From Membranipora membranacea (Eukaryota; Bryozoa; Gymnolaemata; Cheilostomatida; Membraniporidae): 64,000 nucleotides of DNA. The stretch spans positions 2,976,001 to 3,040,000 of the forward strand of contig OU612075.1 in NCBI GenBank assembly GCA_914767715.1, read 5' to 3'. The notes below the pieces were generated by a model, which did no database searches, was not told the origin of the DNA, and saw nothing but the letters and a program-made list of their open reading frames with translations. Made by a program: the position numbers and the translations under genes. Of this stretch, positions 11,979-23,455 are shown one piece after another (positions within the stretch are counted from its first letter, which is position 1; each line of letters begins with the position of its first letter).

Positions 11979-14297
11979 CGGTAAGTTTGTGATAATTAAC
12001 ACATTAATATGGACTTTTATGTTCTTATATCTTACTACTTTTAGCTGATAACACTTTACTTTTATAACTTACTTGATGACATTATTTAAGATTTTCATTA
12101 TTTAGGATTTTAGATATTCAAGTTATTGATTTGGACTTTGGATTTTCATTTCATCTTAATGGTTTCTCACTCCATTTTCAATCGATGCTGAAAGAAAACA
12201 AAAGAAATATCGGCTTACCAAAACAAAAGTTAATTGTTGAAAGACCAGATTGGTCAATGCCGCTGCCTTCGAAGAACCAAAAGCAATTAAAATTTGGAAT
12301 GTTGGAGCGCTGCTTGAAAAGATAACGAACAACTTGGAAGGAACAATAGTTACATTATTACCGATCAACTCAATCAAGATATTTACTTGAGAACTTTTGC
12401 TCCTATGTAAGAAGTAAAGGTGGTTATAGAGACAGCCCATTAAGTGTCTAGTTCTTCATAGCGATATTTGGACATGTCTCATCTGTACAGATGATATACG
12501 AAAGTTACACCACCAACTGCATGAATGATGGGCATTTATTTTAGGTTGAGCTTAGCTTTATAACATGATAACTCAGGTCCATGCCCTTCCCTCTAGTACT
12601 ACTCCAACCATGATATATAAACCATAACCTAAGCTAACACATAGCTAACCTTCCAGCCGGCAACACATGCAAAGTCGCTGGCAAAACAAAGTCGTTAGAA
12701 CACAACAGTTGCATTCCCATCACCTCCCCTTGATGACCAGACTATCATTTCACATGTTCTCTCCTCAAACGCTATGATAAGGAAGAGAACCCTTTATCTG
12801 AGTAAGTCTTGTGTGTCAAAACATCAGAAAGGTTTCAAAAATTGCTGAAAAAATCCGCATAACTCAAAATCACTGGTTAGTAATCATCACATGATTTTGA
12901 TTTTTACATCATTCTAAAGCCTGAGATGTATAAATCTAAAAGATTTTCATTTGAAATCTCTGTGAATTTTTTAATACATAATTTTCATGAAAAACAAACA
13001 GCCTAACTGTTTAAATTTCGTATTTCATATTATAATTCTATTGAAAGTAACTAATCCTAAAGCATAACACTCGTTTTCAAGTGGCCGGTCGCTTGCCTAT
13101 TCAGCTGAAGAGAGGAGCTGGATGCTTGTAGCTGTAGCTTGTAGTTGTAGTTACACGGGGCGATTTTTACATCGATTTGGGGTCACGAGTGGTTAATCGG
13201 TGGATCTGCACGAGTGATTACTCGAGTTGAGTTGACATCAAACGTGTTGGTCTTTTGCCTGAGTGATCTGGACGATCCTGTATGCTGATTGGTTGTCGAT
13301 TGCTTGCTTCAATAATTACGCGGTTAAACACGTCATCTATCAAATCGTGACAGGCTATCAAAAATGGAGGAGTTGATAATATTTGTAGTAAAATCACATC
13401 CTCTTATTTATGATAAAAAAAACCATAACTACAAAGATAGGAGTGGTGCTGTAGTGAAAATATGGAAGGTAATAGCTGTATCACTTGGAAATGGAAGCTG
13501 TCCTGACATGACATCCATAGTATAGCATAGGAAAATCAATTTTACAGCAGACTGAAATTTTATTTGGTGAAGATTCAAAGTGACAAAGACCCTCATAGGC
13601 CTGTATAGCAGTGTGAGATCGGCTGAGCATGTCTAGACATGCCATCCGGCCTGTGATTACAACGCTCTGTATACCCACAGCTCAAACCTAACCCCATCAC
13701 TTTGTAGTTTATTTCCATGCCGATTCAACACCATTGTTTACATAGCGGATTATGTATTATACCTCTAAACTAAATTTATTATGAGCTCATCATAGATTGC
13801 TCATCCATTGTCTATATGATATGTGGTTACGTAAACCAAATCAATCAATCAAATCAATCAATCAAATCAATCAATCAAAATCAATCAGCATACTGAATAC
13901 AGGGAGGAATATTATTTGTAGGGTCTAGAAGAGGTCTTTAAAAGGTTTGTCTGCTCTCCTTTGCTGTTTTCTGAAGGGGAGATAAACACTGGTAACACTT
14001 TTAAGTTGAGCACTTAATTAATTTATTGCAGGTCTCGTGCACACTAGGTCCCTATATTGCTACTCACAGTATCATGAGCTTTTCAATGATATCAAAAAAA
14101 GTATATCTCGCAGTTGATTTATAAATCTATATGATAAACACATGAAGTGTGCAGGAAGGGGCATAAAGTTCTTATAATTAATACGGAAGTAACGGGGGGG
14201 GGGGGGGGTGTGCATTTTTGTCTCTTACAAGAGTGAGCATGTGCGGCGTACTGTACTACTGCACTAGCTTATTTATTGTCAGTACCAGATATGGATA
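11979..14297. other. Gene-free stretch with simple repeats
   Basis: Contains an (ATCA)-type microsatellite at 13838-13888 and a G run of about 16 bases at 14192-14207. Small open frames on both strands around 12130-12440 have no recognisable content or splice support. Confidence 0.45.
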
Positions 14298-14620
14298 TTA
14301 AAGTCTCTGTCAGTACCCTATTTAATAAGCAGATCATACGTTGGTACCCAGTTTTTAACTACATGATAACTGATAACTCAGCTGATCAAACACTGTTATC
14401 TTTCTACAGCGACAAATTTGTAGCAAAGATTGTTGGTAGTAGAGTTAATCGAAGGTTACAGGAGAGGTGTTTATGTACCTATGTTCATAGAACTATATTG
14501 TATATAAGTTGCTCCCAAATATCGTTACATCTCAACTCAATCAAACTATAAACACTGCTCTGGTGGCTGCCCTTACTTATGAAAGTTACTGCACGGTGAG
14601 TATCTCATTCATCATCACTT

Positions 14621-14809
14621 CCCAAAGACCAAAGCATGTTATAGTCAGGCAGTTACAGTTATGATAAAGTTGTGACATATTTGCACGGTTGCATTTGTAG
14701 AGAATGGGCGTTAATTTCTTATGGAAGGCACTCCATCAATAATTAATGCCAATCTGACACAACTTTATCATAAGAAACTGCCTGACTATAACATGCTTTG
14801 GTCTTTGGG
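14621..14809. mobile_element. Short foldback (MITE-like) element in R1
   Basis: Perfect 34-bp terminal inverted repeats starting CCCAAAGACCAAAGCATG enclose about 120 bp, with a second inner pair around ATGATAAAGTTGTG and CACAACTTTATCAT. It has no coding capacity. No clear target duplication was seen, so the superfamily is undetermined. The same element occurs in R2 at 25711-25899. Confidence 0.75.
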
Positions 14810-15539
14810 TAGTCTTTAACTTCACCACCCACCTGTAGTGTGCAGTCATCATAATGAAACTTGCACTGTAGGTAGACAGCCCACCAAAGAGGGGTGATCG
14901 AAGAGAAAAATAGTAGCATCCGATATGGTATGATGGGTCAGTGATTACTAGTTGTTAGTCTATAGTCTATGAGAGTCCTAGTTGTGACACAAAATTCAGC
15001 CTAATCCATGTAAACTTACCACATGTACGGAAACAGAAATCTATCAACCTGATTAGGTTTGGGAGAAAGTAAATCTGACATAAAGTCCCTCTTTGGTTCT
15101 TTCAAAGATAAAGGATTTGCGGGTCACACAAACATTACTACAAATTACGGATTTTCCTTTCCAATTCAGCCATTTCTGGAATCAAAGTTATTGCAGAGAA
15201 TTTACTGTTAGTTGATTTCTGCCTGTATATCCAGTCAAACATACACATCAAAGGATGTGTTCTATCAGTAATTATCAACATCGGCCAGCAGTATGTCACC
15301 TGTTCTCTGGTGGGCATGTCTCATACCAATACCTTGGGACATTGTGAGGATAGGCATGGAAACTAGTGTAATAACTAATGTGACATTATATACCCTACTG
15401 ACCTTAATATTTCGCGGGCTCTTAATTCGCGGTGGGCACAACTCCAACCTTTTTCACTAGTCTTAATTATTCACGGATCTCTGGCCCGCGAATGTAAGAG
15501 GATAACTGCTCTATAGTAGTAGTAGTATTCTATTTTTAA

Positions 15540-15660
15540 AAACAGACCTCATTGGGATTTGAACCTGCAACATCTTTTTCAATGAGATTACGAGGCAGAC
15601 GCTGTACACACTGACATACAGACTGTGTATTTAGCTAGTTTTAACCATTCGCGGTTTCTG
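15540..15660 (-). mobile_element. tRNA-like SINE fragment in R1
   Basis: On the minus strand a B-box-like GGTTCAAATCCC follows a degenerate A-box region. The adjacent bases resemble the tRNA-like piece at 23365-23455 (shared GCAGACGCT..ACACACTGA). This is a short fragment. Confidence 0.45.
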
Positions 15661-15774
15661 TCATCGCTAACCGCCAAATATTAATATATATTATATATAT
15701 ATATATATAAATTCGGAGCTATTCTCCCTTTTACACCCTCTGTAAACCAAGTATATCAATGGTTGCTCGAGCTC

Positions 15775-16206
15775 ATAGACATTCCTAGTCAGCTACGAGT
15801 CAAGTTCTCAGCGGGGCTTTCGGAGGAGAAGCAGATCTTGGTGTGGCGGTCTGTTCATTAAGGAGAGCTCAGCGCTAGGTATAAAGATTTCATGTGGAGG
15901 CTCTCATCTGGTTCCCTGAAAACGGGAGAAGTCCTAGCAAGATAGAATATGCCTTGGGTGAACACCGAGTGTGTCTATTGTAAAGGGGGGCTGGAGACAG
16001 TCACACACCTTTTTGTAACTTGTAAAGAACTGCAGCCAGCCCGCGACCTCCTGGCCTGGTACGCACAATGGTTTTTGATATGGAGATAGATACAGCGAGG
16101 GAGCTTGCTATGTTGAATGGAGTATTTTCCGATGGAGTTGGGCATAATGAAGGAGACCACCGACTTCGGCATCTTGTTGTGGCACTCAACAAGGTTTATG
16201 GGACAT
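15775..16206 (+). pseudogene. LINE reverse-transcriptase C-terminal zinc-finger remnant (R1)
   Basis: The frame reads RYKDFMWRLSSGSLKTGEVL and then, after one in-frame stop, TECVYCKGGLETVTHLFVTC: the Cys-x2-Cys-x7-His-x4-Cys pattern of the zf-RVT domain that closes many non-LTR retrotransposon polymerases. Upstream it continues in another frame with a further stop. Copy R1 also lacks one T in a run near 16074 that R2 retains, breaking the frame again. The polymerase core is absent; this is a dead fragment. Confidence 0.6.
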
Positions 16207-16614
16207 GAGGTGCCGTATAATTTTTGACAGTGAGGTCTTTATCTTCAATGTTCCAAGGTCGAGATTTTTGTCTGCTGTTAGACCCTTTTTCAGCAATCTC
16301 ATCGGAGAGAATGAGTAATTTTTTATGATTGATGGTTATCGTGCATCAATAGAGATTCGTTTTTTTTTATCTTCTCTCATAGTTTTTTTTCCAGCAGTCA
16401 CTCTCAATGACTGATCCGAAATTTTTTTATGTTGCCAACCCTTTGGTGAGCCACGGGACAACCTTTTCTGCCGCTAGTGTGTGTTCAGGCAATCGCTGTC
16501 TGCATGAGAATTTGTGGTGAGTCGGTCACAACATACCTAGCAAAACCTAATACCATACACAAACCTTAATCAAATATCATCTCACTAATTTTCCTGCTTT
16601 CACAAACATTATTC

Positions 16615-16690
16615 CTGTGGCTCAGTAGACAGTTGAAAAGGGCGATATGGGTTCAATCCCCATTGTTTCCGAGTTTCTGGTTGAAGCGTC
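16615..16690 (+). mobile_element. tRNA-like SINE head in R1
   Basis: TGTGGCTCAGTAGACAG (A-box-like) is followed by GGGTTCAATCCCC (B box). There is no proper acceptor stem, so it is not a tRNA gene. Confidence 0.4.
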
Positions 16691-17960
16691 GTCCTGTTTA
16701 TCAAAGTTTTGATAACGAAGAGGCTTTATACACCAGTATTTTGTCGATGTTCTGGCGTGCCTTAAACAGTGGAAGTCCAATGGTATAATGGGCCTACTAC
16801 TCGACATCCACTGTGGACTGAATCACTCTGAGTAAAACACCCTCCTAAATGCTAATTGATATTAAATCTAATAAATTGTAATTAAAATGAAATACATACT
16901 AAGGTATGAAATATTGCGTATAAATTTGCTGTCAAGAAAATGCATGGTTACTATGTATACAAGCCTCTAGTTAGATGTGTAGCAGAGGCAGTTTATATAT
17001 CGTAACAATATCTACTAAAATGCACTATTCCAACATACTATAGCGTGACAGATTGCCACATTAGGCAGACGTAGTTCAGCCTCTAAGGTAAACATCTTTT
17101 CAACATAGTTTAGATACAGTTGTGCCAGCTGGGGTGCCTGTTATCTTCCAGTTGCCTTAGTATCAGTGACAAGATGTAATAATATCGCTGTTTTAATGGT
17201 GATGGCAGGTAATAATTATGCAAGTTATAATGAAACTTTCTATTGTGATGATCTCTGGCTGTGGTATCTCAATTTTTGCAGACTTCCTCAAATCAAAACC
17301 CATGACAACGATATGCATAATAAATTATCATGTGCGATGAGCCAACGGCCACAATATAATTTTTATACAGTTTGATAAATTGCGGATAAAGAGCCAGCTT
17401 AGCTACTTTGACATGACTGTGTCTACCTCTTAACTTGTCACACAGCATTTTTTACTGTGGCCACTTACTTGGTGACATCCAAAGGCGTATTTAACTATCT
17501 CGAACTCTTGAATGTTAGAGGCAAGGATGGCTAGAGTGTTGGGAAAAATGTTCCACCCTCGAATCAAGTAATGAGGAATTGTCTTCTTTTCCTGTTATTA
17601 TTATTAGTTGTCCTCTCTTTGTCACTTGACATAAAAGTAAAATTTTGATATGAAACCAGTAGACTTTTTGTTGTCTATTGACATTCCAAGGTCATCTTAA
17701 CCCAATCTCTGCCGGAGGCGGATATTTCCGCCGAAAATTAGGAGTTGTTCCCTGCCGGAGGCGGATATTTTCGACATTGGAGAACCTCTAAGAAAACCTC
17801 AATAAAGTGAAACTTCATTTATCTCAACATAATAAATCTTTACACCAATAGAAAGAGCAGAAATTTTCACTGCTGTATCAATGTTTACCTTTTGCACATG
17901 GTATATGACAAAATAAAATTCATTGCGTTGCAAAATCATGAACAATCAAGTGTCACTTCT

Positions 17961-18598
17961 CATAGGCATCTGGAGTTACAAGCATGTCCAGTATCAACCA
18001 CCCCCTTTCCCTCTCTGATTTGAAGAATTTGAAGATTTGAAGTGAATGGCACAAGCTCCAGCAATATTATGCTGAACATAACTACTAACACTGACACAGA
18101 GTACTGGGAATTCCCAAAAGGAAACCGCCATAGTGGTTTAATAGCAGTAAGCCAATGGGAGAGTCGATGAACAAAGACGTCCCTTTTGTTTATTTGAAAT
18201 ATTATATAGTTTATTGAAATACGATTGAAAACAATGAAATAGACATTTTTTAAATACAGAAACAAAATATAACTTTGATTTTGATAAACAAAAACAGATT
18301 CAGTGAAGAAAAATTCATTATAAAAAGTAATTTTTGAAAGCTTCAGTTTGGGTTATCAACATGGCGTCAATGGCAGGATTCTGAGAGAAATTGGGAATCT
18401 TTCAGAACATTTTCATCCACAGCACCTGTAAAAGAGCAAGTAGAGGATTGGAAACCATTGTAAAAGACACAGCTTATTAGAGTGAACAGAGTGCAAAAGT
18501 TTTAGTGAGTGATTTTGTTTGAAACTCAAGTGTGCTACACCTTGAGAGGGAAAGGGGGTGGTTGATACTGGACATGCTTGTAACTCCAGATGCCTATG
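17961..18598. repeat. Perfect 55-bp inverted repeat inside the piggyBac element
   Basis: 17961-18015 and 18544-18598 are exact reverse complements, starting CATAGGCATCTGGAGTTACA on the left. They are separated by 528 bp of AT-rich, noncoding sequence. The right arm ends 17 bp before the first transposase ATG, so any transcript from the left end could fold here. Confidence 0.9.
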
Positions 18599-21500
18599 TC
18601 ACTTCTCTGCATTTATGGCTGGATATTATATGATTGATGATGAATTGACTGCTGATTTCTTTGCTGATAGTGACAGTGAAGCTGACATAGACTATGAGGT
18701 ATAGTATCACTGTATTTAGATATAGACTTGCTATACATGTTGGTTCATAAAATCCTTTTTCATGGCACAGAGACAGACACAGACAGAGAGAGATGACAGT
18801 GGCAGTGTTACTCTGTGTGTGTAGAAATAGTGTGAGTGAGTCACAGTCAGTAGTAGGTGACTTGCTTGTTCTAGCTAGGCCTGCTAATCTATTCCACTGA
18901 TAGATTTCATCATTGACACAGTTGCTCTTACTGAACAGAATCCACTTGGTGGATCAAAAGAGACTTCTCTTCTACAACCACCACCATCACAACAATAATG
19001 ATGATGATGTTTTGGCAGGTGTTTTTGGAGTGGGCCTTCCAGTAGTCAAATCACCAACCCATGAGAGTAGGCCTACCTAAGTTATCTTGATATAATAGTT
19101 ACCCCCCAGATCCCCATGCTGACACTTGAAATAGTTTTGTGTTTGCTAAAAATAGTCAGTAATCATTTATGCTAGATTGTCATTGATGATTACATGAGTG
19201 AGTGGGTGAGTGAGCGACAGTCTGGGAGTGGTGGTGATATTGTTGTAGTAGGTGTTTCAGGACAAGGCCTACCAGTACTCAAATCATCAACCCATGAGAG
19301 TGACTTCTGGGTTATCTTGATAATTACAGTTCCTCCATCTGAGTCTTTCGATCGCAGTCAGTGAGTGACTCACTTGTTTAAGGGTGTACAGACAAAGCAT
19401 CATCTAATTGACGAGTGTAGGCTTACTACTACCATGCATGGTTATTGAGCTTACTGGGGCATGCTACCTTGATATAGTAGGCCTATACTTTGATAACCTA
19501 ATCTATAAGACATAGGCTAGGACGTAGCCATCCCCAGCTAGCAACTTAGGCCTTAGGTGATGAATGAATCGTTATATGAATGAGTGGTAGCGTAGACTTA
19601 TCAACTTTTATTTTGTGGGTAGGCGTATTTGCGATTGACTTGAATCACATTGTGTTACAAATTCTACAGTATGGCCTAGGTTGGGAGATGTAACAAGCAA
19701 GATTGTTTGTACAAAAACTCATAGTGTAGTATCGTTTGATCATCGGGGATCGGTTAGTCTCATTCTGCAGTTATTTATCACACGATTCTCTATGTACTGC
19801 ATTTTATCTTGTAGGAGGAAGTCCTAAGAGAGACAAGGGAGAAACAATCAGGAGAAGAAATTTGTGACCATTGCGGTTCTTCTAGTTCTCAACCTGTAAG
19901 TAGGCCTTCATCTTGACAACTATAGACTGGCCGTATTTTGCATAACATAGCATGAGATATTGCTTCGGCATCATATCAGCAATGAATATCATTTCATTGA
20001 TATCAGAACGCTTACATATTTGTTTCATATTGCATAATGTAACTTGTTGTCTGTATCCATAGGACAGTTTATTTTTTCGCGTCACATGAAGACTGGTTGA
20101 TTTCGGCTGACTGCGCTTCGTAGCCTAGCCTATAGACCAAGTTGTATTTTCGGTAGTTGCAAACTCTAAGCAATAATATCTTGTAAACTTGATCACATTC
20201 ATCGGCAATGTTTGACTTCAGGTTACGATGTTAGTTACCAAAATCTAGAATATTGGGTGTTGTATCTCAATGACTTGACTGAGCAAGCGATACCATTGAT
20301 TTAGGAAGTGATTGTCAATGACACCATTGGTGATTTTCCTCTCCTCTAATCTCATTTGGATTTGAGTTTACTCGCTGCGATACCATTGACTTAGAAAGTA
20401 GTTATCTAAACCACTGTAGACTGATATAGGCCTATAAGTCTATGACTAAGCTCCTAATGATTGTCTGAGTTTATTATGACTGACCATGTTGTGTGATCAG
20501 GCTTATGATAGTGTCCTTATTCTCACTTATGTGATATCCCTACCACCGGTATAATACTGTTGTAGAAGATAATGGAACAGGATAATCCTCAGCCCTCTAC
20601 GTCCAATCCTGAACCTTGTATATCAACAACTGATGAACTCCCAGCGGAACTCAATTCTGATGAGGTATGATCACGCCCTTTGCTCTGTCTGTGCTGTTTT
20701 GTTGATCCCTTCCAATAAAATATGTATGATATAATTTAGAGTGTTTTACCAATGATCTTGAATAATCTAGTGATATAATCAGTGATGTAGTGTAATGTCA
20801 CTACATATTGTTGATATATTACAAAACATAAACATTTCAACTCGTATTTACTTCCTAAATTTGTTGAACCTTTTATGAGGAATGGTGCTCACTTGTGGCT
20901 TGACAATTTATTCTATTAGATAGCATGCAAAGTTGTCGATCTGAGCTATCGTATGTTAGTAGCAAAATGCGCTGTATATCATAATTGTGTTTTGAGTCAC
21001 TTGTGATACCATTGACTATGCAATACCACCTCCGTCTAGCGTGACAAGTCAGAGCTCCCACCATGGAGTACTCCTTGCTCCTACTGACTGAGTCTATCTC
21101 AATTATGGTCTTCTTGTTATGCCTGCCCCCTCCTTGCATTAGCATATTCATCAATCATGCGTTTAGTTATTTGTTGCTTATTTTTATATAGAATAGTTAC
21201 AGTACTGCTACCAGTGGTCTGTCCTCTACTAGTAATAACACATCTGTACCAGTACCAGCTAAACGATTGTCATCCACCAAAGAGAAACCTTTAGTTCCCT
21301 CTTCAATCTCACAGGTTAGTTCTAGTCTCTAAATAATGGGTGTGGTACTTTATTTGTGTATTTGTAAATGTACAGCTTGGTATTGCTAACTACCGGAACT
21401 CCCTATGGACTGTCATTGTTTCATGGTGTCAGTAGGATAGAACCTCTATGGCATCTAAAGCTGCAACCAGCTCAAGAAAACATGTCTTATTATTCAGTAC

Positions 21501-22654
21501 TGTACTACTAGTTCGCAATTATATACTTTTTAGAATCTTGGCCGCAGTGATCTCACATCATGTGTTAGTAGTGGAAGAGAGCGCAGTCAACGTACCCGGC
21601 GTATACCCCAGAAATGCACGACATTTACAGGTTCCAGTGTGGTTGTAAGTAACCCATACCATTTTATGTAAATTTACTACGAGCCTAATCTAGTAGGGGT
21701 AGATGGATACATATAGTTATAGAAATTTACAAGAATTGAACTGCTGAGGAGGTTCAAAGGAGGAGGCTATTCACAAGTTCTTTGTCCTAATGTAAGAAAA
21801 TTTGGGCTAATTAGGCTCTGTGCGATGTTGCCTACACTTCGTTGTTTGTCTCAATAAAGAGCTACATTTTATTGCTACTTTGTTTGTAGACTGAGAATTC
21901 TAAGTTAGATACAGATACGTCTAAGCCGACACCAGCTCCCAGATTATCACAACCTACTACCCCTCATGTTAGTCCACCTCAGTCGACTGCTAACAGTAAC
22001 ACTAACACTCTGACTACTATTGTAAGTTCATAGCATTTCTTCCCTTGTTTATCTCTACAACGGAAGTCTGTAGTTTTGTATCTCAGTATTTGGAAACGAT
22101 CGATCAGTCACTCAATTGTCCACCCTCAAGATTGACAACCCGCAATGCAAGATGATAAGTTGTATATAAGTATAGTAGTAAATATCACAGACTTAGCACT
22201 AGCTTCAACTGCTATTCATTCTAGACTAGAACTGATAAGATCAGAGACCACCGAAAAGGAGCAAAACTCTTCGGCTCAGTTTGACAGATCATAGCTTAGT
22301 TCACTCATAGTTCACTGGTCAGAGTGAACATATATACGATTCATTTGTCTGTATTTGGAGTTGCTCCCCTGTCCATTGGAGGAAAAACAACTCCGAATTT
22401 AAGCAAATAGATCAATATTGATCTAGAGCATGGGTGGGCAACCTTTTTCTAAAAAAATTCCACATTTTACACAGGCTCAACACAATAAGGCGCAACATAT
22501 CTTTCAGGTAAAAAATCGGAACCGGAGTAACAACTATGTACAAACTAAAACAGATTTATTCGTAAAAGCTGTGGTATGTTGCAAGGAACTTCAGCTCAAC
22601 AGAAATACTAATTTAAAAAATCTTGTGAAGTTTTGCATGTGTATGGAAAAGGGC

Positions 22655-22705
22655 AGGGTGGGTGTGGGAGGGGTGCTGGCACCCCTCCGCAACGGGGAAG
22701 TTTTT
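22655..22705. repeat. GC-rich interspersed repeat, family 2
   Basis: GTGTGGGAGGGGTGCTGGCA followed by CCCCTCC resembles 23125-23215 and 53768-53845 (G-rich block, then a GCGCCCTC-type block). It forms a small hairpin. It lies in the foreign DNA within the piggyBac element. Confidence 0.45.
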
Positions 22706-23124
22706 TGCGAATGCCTGTAAAATTAGATGCAATCTGGAACAGTTCAGCGATAAAGCAGGAGCATTTGTAACATGTAAACTTGTTGATACTCATCTGCATT
22801 TCTTGTTCAAGGTGACAGATTTGCTAAAAAAACTAATTACTATGATATTAACGAAAATTTTTATTCAAATTTCCAAAGGTCACCGTTCTGAGTTATTTTG
22901 AAAATAAAGCACTTGAAAAAGGAGTTAAGTTTGCATGAATGAATGAAAATAATTAAGAAATCATAGCAATAGCTGCTGTTATTTAAACTCACATTGGAGA
23001 AGTGTAAAGCAGATTACATGACAATTATTTTATAAGATAACTCCTAGGAGCACAGAGTTTAACAATGGGTATATCCAGGGCCGTATATTCTAAAAAATTT
23101 CACTCACTGACTTTTTAGAGATGA

Positions 23125-23215
23125 GCATAATGATCGGGCGCAGCCCGATCCACATGCCGTAGGCTTGGCGGGGAGGGTGTGGGAGGGGTGCTTTAGCGCC
23201 CTCTCACCACAGAAA
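23125..23215. repeat. GC-rich interspersed repeat, family 2
   Basis: Contains CGGGCGCAGCCCG (hairpin) followed by GGGTGTGGGAGGGGTGCTTT and GCGCCCTCTC. Same arrangement as 53768-53845. Confidence 0.5.
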
Positions 23216-23364
23216 TTTTTGCATATCGGTAGCAAAATAGTGCAAGCAGAGAGGTATTTCGATAGCCCACTGAGCTGTTGGGTACTTGCAGAAAACAACT
23301 CAATAGCAGTAGAAGATTACGGTAAAAATGCTCCAGTTATAAAGCACCCATTTGGAAAAAATCT

Positions 23365-23455
23365 GACCTTGTTGAGACTCGAACCCACAACATTCTTAAT
23401 AAACAGTGTGTACAAGGCAGACGCTCTACACACTGAGCTATTCAGCCTGACTATG
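23365..23455 (-). mobile_element. tRNA-like SINE fragment
   Basis: On the minus strand: AATAGCTCAGTGTGTAGAGC (A box), then GTGGGTTCGAGTCTC (B box), with extra bases between them. It sits in the 22.1-24.3 kb stretch that interrupts the piggyBac transposase. Confidence 0.55.

Larger units (their letters stand above)
14302..17696. repeat. 3.4-kb direct repeat R, copy 1
   Basis: Nearly identical to 25392-28772. By eye there are about a dozen single-base differences plus a 13-bp indel, a TA-microsatellite length difference and homopolymer changes. TTAA stands on each side (14298-14301 and 17697-17700). It contains a 189-bp foldback element, tRNA-like SINE pieces and a LINE zinc-finger remnant. 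It does not carry the piggyBac terminal inverted repeat itself, so it looks like ordinary genomic DNA that was duplicated. Confidence 0.95.

Noticed and set aside
12131-12440. Overlapping frames on both strands
   Set aside because: No splice sites, start context or recognisable motifs; consistent with chance.
14192-14207. G runs here, at 8564, 41094 and 53006 as functional quadruplexes
   Set aside because: Single long homopolymers without the spaced tracts of a regulatory quadruplex; most likely simple repeats with uncertain length.
14302-17696. R as a second piggyBac element, because TTAA flanks it
   Set aside because: It lacks the CCCAATC termini and a transposase; the TTAA sites are better explained by piggyBac insertions on either side.
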